A stretch of DNA of 64,000 bases from Leptodontidium sp. MPI-SDFR-AT-0119 (lineage: Eukaryota > Ascomycota > Leotiomycetes > Helotiales > Leptodontidiaceae): the NCBI GenBank assembly GCA_020726505.1, contig JAHLEZ010000015.1, positions 124,001-188,000 on the forward strand. Reading direction: 5' to 3'. Of this stretch, positions 32,115 to 42,335 are shown piece by piece (within the stretch, counting starts at the first letter, position 1; every line of letters starts with the position of its first letter). The position numbers and the translations under genes are program-made. The notes under the pieces were generated by a model, which was given only the letters and a program-made list of their open reading frames with translations, was not told where the DNA came from and searched no databases.

Positions 32115-34899
32115 ATGGTCAAAATCCAGGAACTTATCAAGATGGGCAAGATGCGCGGCACTGTATCGTGCAAGACCTTGGATGATTGTCCGGCCGACAG
32201 CGTAACTAAAGTTCAGTCCCAAATACGGACATTACATAGCCAGAACGGCAACATTCTACGATACACAGTCCTCACGATCACTCTTGATGGCAGTGAGCTT
32301 CTAGAGAAGAATGACCACGTCACCCAAGCCCCAGCTCGGCATAGCATCCCCGGTGACGCGGATGTCGCGATACAGGTACGAAGAGCATCTACTGTGCTCC
32401 TGACGCCTGCTGACTCATGCGATTTAGAGCCAAGGACAAGGCCAAGCTGGAAAGTTGAGTTCTTCACCAAGTGTAGATGGTGAGGGCAATATTCCCGAAG
32501 ATGCTGCTTGCAAGGAGCTCGAGGAGTTAAAGAGAAAAATTGAGATCAAGGCGAACGAGCAGCTACAAAAGCAGCTGGACTATGTTGAAAAAGTCCATAA
32601 GAACCGCCTCGATACCGCTCGCAGAAATTACAACAAGATCCTAGATGACTCGCTGCATGCTATACAATTCCAGAAAAATAATATCGCTAAGGGACACACC
32701 GTTGTTCGTCTTCCTGAAAAGTTTGCCGCGGAGATTGCGCGTTCTGATTCTAAGCTGTGGAAGGAATATCAGAATCTCTGCACCGAGTCACTAGAGGTCT
32801 TCCAGGCTGACTTGAAGAGACAATACCGAGAGCGACTTGGTGACATTGAGACCGAATGCCGGGAATGGCTGCAGACATACGCAGGTTCCAACCTGAACGT
32901 TGGCGCGATCGATGGGATTACTGGCGCAATCATACGAGCACACAGGTTCAAAGCGCGTATACCAGATATTACAGAGACCAGCCAGACAAAGTTCACACAA
33001 GAGGAGATCGAGGCCGCTAAAGATGAGCTGAACGGCTACTTCTGGGACCAGGCGCGGAAGGATATTCAGGATGGTGGCATGGCGTTCAGACGTGAGATTG
33101 TACAGCTGGATCCGCTTTTCGATGACGATGAGGAGCCCACTGCTGGTAGAAGTCCTTCAACGGTTGGAGTACCAGCCGCCTTGCTGCCATTGTACCAGGG
33201 TAGTTCCAACACATCTGCAAGTCAAGCTTCTGTTGCCCTGAATATGATGGACCGGAACAATTCTTCACACCACGTCCAATCCACCCCATCTTCGTCGCAA
33301 AGAAACGGCTTCCAAGCCCAGGGGCTAGCTCCACAACATTCCTCAACGAGAAACTTCACGCCGATCAACAGGCCATATGTTAGTCCCTACGTAGCAAAGC
33401 CAGCGCAGCGTACCAGCCAGTTCGGACCCGTCCTAGTCCCAAGCAGTACCTGGTACGGTCCTTCAGACAGACGCCTAGCAGACCGTACACGCGCCTGTTC
33501 TGTCGGTTACAATGCCTTCCCAAGAACGCAATCTTCAGCAGCAGGATATGGAGCTTCATATCAAACAGGAGGAGACAGCTGCGAGCAGAAGACCGGCAAC
33601 CCACTCGCAGGAACGTTTACTATTTCCCAGCCTCAACCGCGCAGAGTCGCACCTACTCTCGTTGGCCCAACCGCACAAGTCTACCAGAGCTTGGAAGAGG
33701 AAGATGGGATCCCATATGTGCCACGACTCGCCTCGCCTATCTCCAAGTCGAATATCATATCTGCACCTCGCAGAAAAGCATCCGGTCTCCTGCATCCGAA
33801 TACCCACGTCGACAACAGTTTGTACGATGAAGATTCAGAAGAGCGAGATGAAGACTACGTCCCTCCACCAGCTTCACCTTACCAACGACACTCACAAACC
33901 ACTCAACAAATGAGAAATAAATCAGCCCGTCAAGAGCTACCTCGGATCGATCTGAACAGCTATGTCGACGAGAGCCTCTACGACGAAGATTACGTCCCAC
34001 CACCAGCCTCAACAACACCCCAGCAATACCAGCACTTGAAAACCGAACAGTCCCAACAGACCAGACGAAACTTACTATCCATCCCCTCACACCCCGCAAC
34101 CACACCACCAAGTCCCTGGATCAATGACGCTCTGCGCAGACCATTCGAGGACGGCAGTGGTGACCTACCAGACTACGAGCCTTCTGACAGCAGTGACCTT
34201 CCTGACTACCAGGATGTCGGTGCCAGAGCGGCGGATACATCGACGTATATATCTAGACCTACTGTTGAGAGGGGTAGGGATGTGATTAGTATTTCTAGTG
34301 ACGATGGGGAAGATAGAAATGGAAATGCCGGTGGAGGAGGAACAGGAAGAGAGAATGACGATCCTAATGCCCCGATATCCATTTACTATGCTCCTGAACC
34401 TGAATTTGGAAATGGAGGTGGATATCAGACTGGACTAGGACAGGGACGAGGACACATCGACGATCCATACTCCACAGGCATCGATCGTCGTGGTTCGGAA
34501 CCACACGTCGACCCGTACGCATCTGTGCGCGGCCCTCGACCTCTATCCCCCCAAGACCAAGATCAAAATCAAAGTCAAATCCAAAGTCAAAATCGAACAC
34601 AAACCCAAATCCCCAACCCCCTGAGAGGAGACGCTGCATTCCCAGCCGTTGAGCCCGAGCACGAGCCCTCGAGCAGTATCATCCGCAACGATACGACGAA
34701 GAAGGTTGCTGTGAGTGATAGAGAGAAAGCAGGCTTCAGGCGGGTCACGAAGAATAAGACTGTTAGGCAGGTTATGCAGATGTTGAAGGCTGAAGAGGAG
34801 AAGAAGAAGCGGAAGAGGGGCGAGGATAGAGATGAGGATGCGAATGGAGGGGAGAAAGCGGCGAAGAGGGTCTGGAATGGAGAGGGCATGGAGTTGTGA
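32115..34899 (+). CDS. Large coiled-coil/disordered nuclear-type protein with SIM-like motif
   Basis: 910 aa from exons 32115-32375 and 32428-34899 (52-nt intron, GTACGA to TTTAG, phase 0). The start is AACATGG. The N-terminal 90 residues (MVKIQELIKMGKMRG) precede a charged helical region (CKELEELKRKIEIKANEQLQ) and a conserved-looking block (FQADLKRQYRERLGDIETEC; LNVGAIDGITGAIIRAH). The rest is disordered, with internal repeats: NSLYDED/ESLYDED each followed by DYVPPPAS, and two GDLPDYE/SDLPDYQ blocks. DVISISSDDGED matches a SUMO-interacting motif followed by acidic residues. The C-terminus is basic (EEEKKKRKRGED), fitting nuclear import. The family is not recognised; a chromatin or SUMO-linked role is inference only. 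Confidence 0.75.
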
Positions 34900-35305
34900 A
34901 GTGGCGCTTTCTTGTTTTCTTACTTCAAGATTCCGATTCGGGCATGGGTGCGTGGAAGTTATGGGCAGAACTTGCGTTGCGGAATTGGGGAGTTTTACTG
35001 TTCTTTGAGCGAAATTATGCTTAGAATGATGTACAGATTTTTGCATTGCAGTTACCGAATGGCCCTGTTTCACGGTCAGAGCTTCTTTTCTCGAGCTTGT
35101 AGCTGTTGTAAAAATTTGCGAAATATGAGACAGTATCAGAGATTTTAATAGGAAAGGAAGTAACATCCTTGTAGATTGGCACGGAAATTGCAAGCAGAAC
35201 AAATTGAAAAATGACCGAACGAGCTTAAAGTGCACCCGCTAATGCATCTAGAGTACAACCAACGGTGTCTACCTACGTCCCCTTTATACATTTTGGACAA
35301 CCCGT
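34900..35305. other. Convergent intergenic, nothing seen
   Basis: 406 bp between the 3' ends of the 910-aa gene and IDH1. No supported ORF. Confidence 0.5.
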
Positions 35306-36630
35306 CTATCCTGCCAACTCCATCTTGTCCAAGACTGCCCTTGTGAACTGGTGTGTGGTGCTCTCTCCTCCCATATCGCGTGTGCGGACTTGGCTGTGAC
35401 TTGTTAGCATCAGTTGGTTTTCTAAGCGGTTTTTCTAGCTTACCCGGCAGCAATAACGTCATAGACGGCCTTGGAGATGCGGTTGGCATGCTCGTCAAGA
35501 CCAAGATGTCTCAAAAGCATGGATCCAGAAAGGATCATTGCAGTGGGGTTGGCTTGATCCTTGCCCTTGATATCCAATCCAACGTGACGGCATCCAGGCT
35601 CGAAAATGGCGACATCACGACCCATGTTACAGCCAGGAACGACACCAGGTCCCCCAACAAGAGCGGCTCCAACATTGGACAAGATTCCTCCGTACAAGTT
35701 AGGCATAACCATAACATCGAATTGCTGTGGTCGCGAGACACACTGCATAGAAGCATTGTCGACAATCATGTCGTTGGTCTCCAGAGTGGGGTACTCCTTG
35801 GCAACAGCATTGAAGGTGTTGCGGAAGAGACCGTCTGCGAGCTTCATGATGTTGGCCTTGTGGATGCAGGTGACCTTCTTGCGGTTGTTGGCTAGAGCGA
35901 AGCTGAATGCGAACTTGGCAATACGTTCTGACTTGGCGCGGGTGATGATCTTGAGGGACTCCACGACACCTGGGACGGATTGGTGCTCGAGGCCAGAGTA
36001 CTCTCCCTCGGTGTTCTCACGGATAATGCAAAGGTCGACGTTGTCGTGGCGGGTCTTGTAGCCAGGAATGTTCTTGATGAGGACGATCGAGGCGTATATG
36101 TCGAGCTCTTGTCGCATAGCTACATTGAAAGATTGGTGGCCGGATCGCTCGATGGGCGTGTGCAGGATACCCTTCAATCCAAGTTTGTTTCTCTTCAAGG
36201 AAGCAATTGACTCGCGGAAGAGATCCTCTGAGAGCTTTCCTCCAGTCTCTACACCCGAAACATCAACTTGTTCCCACTCGACTGGCACATTGTCCGCCTT
36301 GAAAATGGTCTTCACAGACTCCGCAACCTCAGCTCCGATGCCGTCACCAGGAATAAGAGTAACAGTGTACTTTCCACCATACTTCGTGGGCTTAAAGATG
36401 TCGGATTGGACAGTCGCGAAGGTTCGTAGGGGCTAATTCGAGAGTCTGGTTAGCTACAGGTCGTCGCTGGAGGAGCTCAGAGGGGCAGGCATACTTGGGC
36501 GGAACGCAACGGAGCTTGGGCGGTTCGCAGAAGGCTCTGATAAGGAGAGTTAGCTGGTATTTGCTGCCATTGGGACCTGTGAGAGTGCGCAACATACCTG
36601 CGCCGACTTGGCAGAGCTGCGCGACAACAT
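35306..36630 (-). CDS. IDH1: Isocitrate dehydrogenase [NAD], subunit 1, mitochondrial
   Basis: 385 aa in four minus-strand exons: 36630-36598, 36536-36495, 36432-35444 and 35399-35306; introns of 61, 62 and 44 nt. Two tiny first exons encode the mitochondrial presequence (MLSRSSAKSAQ, SLLRTAQAPLRSAQ), joined to PLRTFATVQSDIFKPTKYGG. The enzyme body shows VTLIPGDGIGAEV, LHTPIERSGHQSFNVAMRQE, NVDLCIIRENTEGEYSGLEH, HKANIMKLADGLF and MPNLYGGILSNVGAALVGG. The last exon gives VRTRDMGGESTTHQFTRAVL. As the regulatory subunit of the octameric TCA-cycle enzyme, it pairs with Idh2 in the mitochondrial matrix. Subunit 1 rather than 2 is judged from the overall match of the N-terminus. Confidence 0.95.
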
Positions 36631-36850
36631 TATGATAGTTGTAGGAGGGAGTGTAGGTGGATGTAGAGCAAGAGCAGGAGGAGCAAGAGTTTGGTGGTTG
36701 CAAAACGAGGCCGTCGGGATAACTTGGAGCGCCCAGCCGCCTTTCCCTTTGCACTCTAGTGATTCGGCATCTCACGGGCTGAGATTTTCCCAGCCAGCCG
36801 ACGCCAAACTGAACTGCCTTCATCAAAACAACAATCATGGAGACTCAGAA

Positions 36851-37252
36851 TCAATTTGAATTGAAACTATTGCACCTTGGATTACAGTTATGATAGCCCA
36901 ATGAAATTGGATTTGGGCTATCGGCGTCGTCAAAAGCGAAGGCTTTGCAGAGCTCATGACAAAGACTCATCACCTCACGAGGCGTCTTCCTTCTCTCCGG
37001 AGATGTCTCTGACAATGACCCAAAGTCTCTGAGAGACATCCAGTGGACTCTCAAGCACCAAGGGGTGTTTTCTTCGTCTTCTGAGTTCCTCAAACTCGTA
37101 GGAAGTCCCACTACAAGTTGGATAAGCAGAGTCCCATTACCTGGCCTCCTTTCACCATCAGTTCTTCGAGCAAAGAATACTGAAAGGTTGCCTCTCTGAA
37201 TTACTATCTGAGTTTTGGTTTTGAACGCGCTTTGGAAATTTGAGGCTGTCAT
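36851..37252 (-). CDS. Hypothetical small protein
   Basis: 133 codons from the ATG at 37252 (MTASNFQSAFKTKTQ). The frame is open, charged and mixed in composition (FFARRTDGERRPG, LSETSPERRKTPREV), with Trp and Cys at plausible frequency but no known motif. It lies between IDH1, transcribed in the same direction, and the region upstream of the pheromone gene. It may be a small accessory gene or a chance frame. Confidence 0.3.
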   Translation of the reverse strand: MTASNFQSAFKTKTQIVIQRGNLSVFFARRTDGERRPGNGTLLIQLVVGLPTSLRNSEDEENTPWCLRVHWMSLRDFGSLSETSPERRKTPREVMSLCHELCKAFAFDDADSPNPISLGYHNCNPRCNSFNSN

Positions 37253-38151
37253 TTTATTCCGTATTTCTTTTCCTTCTGGTTGCTTGACGCTCAAGGCTCC
37301 TGTTACATAAACACGGATTGAATGCCAAGATATGTCCAATCTACTGCAATCGAGGAGGCGATTCAAGGCAGGATTCTCAGACTCCTTCTATCTTAAGTTG
37401 GCTCGAGAATTTATCGACCATGAATCTGTGACTTGCTGCTCGGAGTCAATACATGTTTCAATACGCCCAGGGGTCGATCATCAGTAGCGGTAGGTACTCA
37501 GCACGTCCCCAAAAACAGGATTCGTTTGATTGTTGCAGTTCGCAAGGATTTCCCGCTGCGTGATCATCATCTGGGAATGTTCTTCTTTGAATATCATGAC
37601 GCTTTTGATATTGAGGCTGCAGATATGTTATTTGCGGCGTCTTTCGGAGACTTAGCTAAAGGCTAGATTCAACACTGCTCGAGATTATTGCTCGTACAAT
37701 AGCCAATTGTTTCAATGCCATGTCTCTCTAATATTTCCGCTTGCTCCACTGCAGCGATTTATTTGTCGTGGTGGCTAAGCGACTTTGTTTGAGGCTCAAA
37801 GGATTCTCACGGAATAGGGGCTGAATAGGAATTGCCTAATCGGGCTCTGAATCAAATGCAGTATCAAGTCAGCAAAACCCAGAATTATCTGCTTCGAATT
37901 ATTTCTTTCTCTGTCGAGAGCTCCGTCAAGATTCCCAGAGTCGGTCTAGACATTTGTGATCGGACCCAGTGCGGAAATTTCGAACATTCCATTCCCATAG
38001 AACAGATGGTGAAGACTCCGCACACTCTCTAGTGCAAGATCAAACTTCAAACACTTCTTTCAATCGTTTGTTGATTTCAACCTCCGCCTTTCTGAGTTTC
38101 CCCCAGGTGGTGGTGGATCCAGCCTCATCCACGTGGTGAATTTTCCGGGTT
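37253..38151. other. Intergenic, distal upstream region of the pheromone gene
   Basis: About 0.9 kb without a firm gene. A plus-strand frame at 37433-37666 has no ATG at its start. Near-matches to the octamer found downstream occur here (for example CTGAATAG at about 37820). Confidence 0.4.
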
Positions 38152-38433
38152 CTCAATAGGAAGCTGAATAGGTGTGGGACCCACTCCATATTGCCCCCTC
38201 CACAAACCACCACAACATGAGTCCTTTGATCAGAAACTGGAGACAGTTCCTTCAATTCCAATTGCCTTGGTATCGAATAGTTTCCTGTGAGCTATCCAAT
38301 TTTCCTTTGTTGAATCATATTTTGATTTCCCTTTTCGGTTCTCAATAGGGGCCGATCGGGCCCAATAGCACGCCTCGCTTCGCTACATTTCTCATTGACG
38401 ATGGATGTTACTATTGAGAACAAGGCTCAATAG
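38152..38433. promoter_or_regulatory. Cluster of four CTATTGAG/CTCAATAG octamers upstream of pheromone gene
   Basis: Exact CTCAATAG at 38152-38159, 38341-38348 and 38426-38433, and its reverse complement CTATTGAG at 38411-38418. The last two face each other with a 7-bp spacer, forming a perfect inverted repeat about 200 bp before the pheromone ATG. A one-mismatch copy (CTGAATAG) lies at about 38165. From memory, CTATTGAG is the site reported for the alpha-box regulator MAT1-1-1 of Penicillium chrysogenum, which activates alpha-pheromone expression. The sites are seen; their role here is inference. Confidence 0.65.
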
Positions 38434-38634
38434 GAAGGATAAATATGACCTCAACTTCTTGGTCCGTTCTACTTTTGGTTCTTTCCCTACCCAAACATGA
38501 ACACACATTCAATCTCCTCCTACACCTACACATAAACACAAGTACAGCTTGTACACTATTCTACAAGGATACTTTTCCTCCCCTACTCAAAACCACTACC
38601 ACCACCACCCTACACAACCACTACAACCATCAAC

Positions 38635-39030
38635 ATGAAGTTGACAAGCGCAATCTGTGCCTTGGTCCTCGCTGCTACCGTCAGCTCCAGCGCCATTCCG
38701 TGGGCTGCTGCCGAGGCAAAATGTGGCCACCCAGGTCAACCATGCGGCAAATCCAAGAGAGTCGCTCTCCCAGAGCCGGAAGCAATATGCGGACATCCCG
38801 GCCAACCTTGCGGCAAGCGTGACGCCATTCCTGAACCTGCTCCTGAGCCAGAGGCACGATGCGGGCATCCAGGCCAACCTTGTGGCAAGCGTGATGCCAT
38901 GCCAGAGCCAGAGCCAGAGGCGATTTGCGGACATCCAGGCCAACCTTGTGGCAAGCGTGATGCCATGCCCGAGCCAGAGCCGGAGGCGATTTGCGGCCAC
39001 CCAGGTCAGCCATGCGGAAAGAAGATGTAG
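38635..39030 (+). CDS. ppg1: Alpha-type mating pheromone precursor, five repeats
   Basis: 131 aa, single exon, start in ATCAACATGAAG. A signal peptide covers residues 1 to about 19. Five copies of CGHPGQPC follow, at residues 30-37, 52-59, 76-83, 98-105 and 120-127. Copies 1-4 are followed by Gly-Lys-Arg (copy 1: GKSKR), giving Kex2 cleavage sites; the last ends GKKM. Spacers such as DAMPEPEPEA consist entirely of X-Ala/X-Pro pairs, as needed for trimming by Ste13-type dipeptidyl aminopeptidase. The predicted mature peptide is xCGHPGQPCG with x = K, I, R, I, I. This is the ascomycete alpha-factor family (Cys-framed, GQPC core) secreted by MAT1-1 cells and sensed by the Ste2-type receptor. The family usually has Trp at position x; it is absent here. 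Confidence 0.92.
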   Translation: MKLTSAICALVLAATVSSSAIPWAAAEAKCGHPGQPCGKSKRVALPEPEAICGHPGQPCGKRDAIPEPAPEPEARCGHPGQPCGKRDAMPEPEPEAICGHPGQPCGKRDAMPEPEPEAICGHPGQPCGKKM

Positions 39031-39638
39031 CCTCCGACTGATCCATCTCCTTCTGTCTTCTGCCTTCTCACAAGCACACGCATACACAAGACATTTCCCT
39101 GATCTCCTTGGAATACGCCATCTGATTTACCTACCATCTGGATTGCCACCTCCTTCGAAATTCACCCACCTGCACAACAATACACTACACTTCTACTTTC
39201 ACTTCACCCAAACAACATCACGCACACCTCACATTTCAGTCTCGAGGGACTCTCTACACGATAACGACGAGATGGAATATACACGGATGCGAACGGACAC
39301 CTTTACACAAGATAGCTGCTTGGTCTGATTGACTGACTGACTGGCTTTGGAACTACACTTTCGTCTACCTAGGCTCTGCGGAACAGAGCTCTTTGGATTG
39401 GGATGGGATTAGGAATGGGGCATTCGGAAATTACAGGGCTTTTTGGGATGTTACTTCTCTTCTGAAATATATTGTCATTCCGCCCGAATCTTCTAGTCTT
39501 CTATTTTTGAATTGTATGTATGTGACTTCGTGATAAGTAAATATCGAAGGGCTCTTGATGGTGATTCCAAAGTCCTGAAATTCTGTGGTGACATCGAAGA
39601 CCCATTGTGGGGTTGATTATACCATCTCAATCCATTTC

Positions 39639-39669
<31 letters not shown>

Positions 39670-39941
39670 AACGGGGGTGGGCAATGAAACGAGTTTAGCA
39701 ACATCACTTCTAAATGTCCCAAGTTAAAGAAACAATATTCATTTAAAGACGAACCCGCATTACCCTAGTGCCTTGTGGCTTCCTATTCTACAAAGTCGTT
39801 CCTTCCTTCGTACCCTCAAATCGTATCATCGTCCCTTCCTTCGCGCCTATAAAATTAAAAGCAAAAAACTCCAAGCACACGACCTCTATCTATTCCCCGT
39901 TTCCCTCAAAACAATAAAACACATTTCCTCCTCACAAAAAC
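39031..39941. other. 3' region of pheromone gene and intergenic DNA
   Basis: 0.9 kb with no supported ORF. The first 300 bases are C/A-rich and may be a 3' UTR. A 29-base A run occupies 39639-39667. Confidence 0.45.
39639..39667. repeat. Poly-A tract of 29 bases
   Basis: Uninterrupted A run followed by GGAACGGGGG. No retroelement coding sequence lies beside it, so a retroposition origin is not supported. Confidence 0.85.
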
Positions 39942-41383
39942 TCAATCACGAGAATCCTCATTAGCACCAACATTCTTCATGAAGGCAGCAAAAGCTCTAG
40001 CTTCACCCTCACGAGCCTTGCGATCGCAGTTCTCAATATGGTCTTTGTACTCTTGGATCTCGAGCAGGCGTTCCTGGGTGGTGTTGTCGATCTCGATGTG
40101 GAAGGGTGGGCCGGTCTCGGGGATTGGGACGTGCTCCTTTGCGTAGCTTGCTTTGGTCTGGAGGAGGTGGAGGGGTTGACAGCCAGCGGCGATCTTCTCG
40201 TCGGATGGGAACTTGAATGTACGGTACTCGGCGTTGGACCAGTTTTGCTCTGGAGTGGTGGGAAGGTTAGGTAATATTTTGGAAGATCGGACGTGGGACT
40301 TGGAATCTTTAGGGGGAGATGGAATGGGATGAAGGGTTGACGATGAAGATGAAGATGAATGGTGAAGCGACTTACTGGTGTAATTCATCAGCTTGGTCAA
40401 AAAGCCACCATGGCTGACAATCAATACACCAACATCCTCTTCACCGTAGTGTGGCATGAATGTCATACCCTTCCAAGTACCGCCATTGAGGATAACATGC
40501 TCAAACTCTTTCAATTCTCTCCTAACCTTTTCGACTCGCTCCATTCGATCTTCAGGAGTTGGCTCGTGGAGGAACTCCCAACCACCGTACAAGAGCTCGG
40601 TGTTGACAACGCCGGTCCTGATCTCGCGGAAGTTCTCACGGAGCTTGTGGAGAGTGGAACCGGTGTTGCATTGAGCGTGGCCAAACTCGCGGAGATCTTC
40701 CCAGAGAGTGACCTTGACTCCTCGCTCGTAGATGGAGGGGAAGGCGATGAGGGCGGTGCTGACGCAGCGGCGGAGAGGAGAGGCGAAAACAGCTTTGATG
40801 CTATCTAAGAAAGGAAAGTAGAGGCCAAGAGCGCGAGCTTGTTCTCTGCCGTGGGGTGTTAGGTCGGTGTCGCGGAATGAAGTCTTGTCTTTGATAGTAC
40901 GGATGTTGTGAACGGCCTGCAAGGTAGGAGAAGTTAGTAAAGCGCGATTGAAGGCTGAATTGGGCTTAGAAAGTAAATAGGCGTGAAAGGTGTCACAACC
41001 TCGAAATCGCCAGACAGGGGAAAACCAGATCGCTAGAGATCGACTTCAATTCGAAAAAAGAAATAGCTTACCTGAGCGTGTCGGACAAAATGGTATTTAA
41101 CTTTGGGCTTTCGGATGAACGGGCTAGACATTGGACGAGGGATGGTAACACCGAGGCCAGGAAGAGGACCAGACCGAGGCTTGTTGTTGTTGTTGGTAAC
41201 ATCGCTCAATGACAGACGTCCCATGATATCAGCCAACTCCTTGTTATCGACCTTGGCAGCATGAATGGCACAATTCTCCTTGGGACAAGTATTAGTACAC
41301 TTTCCGGGAGAAACGTCCATGACGACTGCTGGAGCAGCGGCTCCCTTGGGAGGGATGGTGAGTGGTGCAACGTTGAAGGACAT
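39942..41383 (-). CDS. Histidine phosphatase (phosphoglycerate-mutase-like), paralogue 3
   Basis: 386 aa. Minus-strand exons: 41383-41072, 40916-40376 and 40249-39942. The start MSFNVAPLTIPPKG is chosen within a longer open frame by context. The N-terminus has a Cys cluster (GKCTNTCPKENC). The core has YHFVRHAQ, AVHNIRTI, LTPHGREQARALG, FASPLRRCVSTALIAF, LREFGHAQCNTGS and VLIVSHGGFLTKL. The C-terminal exon is helical and charged (ERLLEIQEYKDHIENCDRK). The first intron follows RHAQ in phase 0 and the second (126 nt) is phase 1, as in the other paralogues. The second intron has no stop in frame, so its retention would insert 42 Ser/His/Pro-rich residues. Confidence 0.9.
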
Positions 41384-42335
41384 CTTTGTTGACGTCGTGT
41401 CGTTGTCGTGGCTGTGGAGAGGAAGGTCGGGAAGAGATAACTCGAAAGTTTGTGGTGATGTTGTGGTGGTACCTCGCTTAGGTGTTTGTTGTTGACAATA
41501 GTGAACTCGAGGCTTTTGGGTAGCTATGACGCGATGAGGGAGACATGGTGTGGACCAGATGGGAGGTGAACAATAGGAGATGGATGGAAACCATAATAGG
41601 ATAGCTGGGAGATGGAGTTGGCATTTTGGAAGGATGCTCCCTACCACGCCACATCCAGCGACTACGACTGCGATAGTAGGATGACAACATTTTAGTCATA
41701 CATGTATACACTACGTATACACGTTATAGAAAGGAATCAATTGATAAATTCAAAACAATGTAATATCTTGAATGAACACGAGGAGATCAAAAGAATATAA
41801 ATCCTAAAGAGCTTCGCTCAAATTTCATACACTCCAGGGCCAGTCAGAGATATGAGTAGCCCCCGTTCTTGTCAGAGGTGTAAATGGCTGGAATAGCTTC
41901 AATAGCAGCAGTCATCTCAAACGCAACAAGAAAGAGAAGTCCTATATTTAAAATAAAAAAACTATAAGCAAAGCAATATAGAAAGCATTTCTTGGACAAT
42001 GGAGGAGCTTGGATTATGCAGATTGCCTTTGCTAGAGCCGACCAGCATCTTTTCACGACTATCCATCAAGCAGAAATCAAAGTAGATCTGAGAAACACCA
42101 GGAAATGAATGAATAGAGAGAGTTCCTCTCCTGTCTAGGTTTGTACAAAGCCACAGATATCAGAACGCCACTGGATCCAGCCAAACTCTACCACACAAGA
42201 TCCAGAAACGCCCACTGACCCCCAAATGCAAACAGAGCTCGAGACATTAATAAAAAGAGAGAAGAAAAAAAACCTCTCCGATAGCCTCCAAATCCCAAAG
42301 ACAAAACAATCTACCAAGCTATCCCCTGCTTCACC
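41384..42335. other. Intergenic, nothing supported
   Basis: 0.95 kb between two phosphatase genes of the same orientation. Minus-strand frames at 41478-41711 and 41844-42056 are short and without motifs. It must contain the promoter of paralogue 3. Confidence 0.45.

Noticed and set aside
38635..39030. Tandem repeat region considered as CRISPR-like or minisatellite only
   Set aside because: The repeats are in-frame, coding and peptide-structured; no CRISPR feature is present in this eukaryotic sequence.
38596..39087. Antisense and alternative-frame ORFs over the pheromone gene, themselves repetitive
   Set aside because: Their repeats simply mirror the DNA repeats. Only the frame from 38635 has a signal peptide, Kex2 sites and the known peptide core.
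39639..39667. Poly-A run as the tail of a retroposed gene
   Set aside because: No reverse-transcribed coding sequence or target-site duplication is seen next to it.
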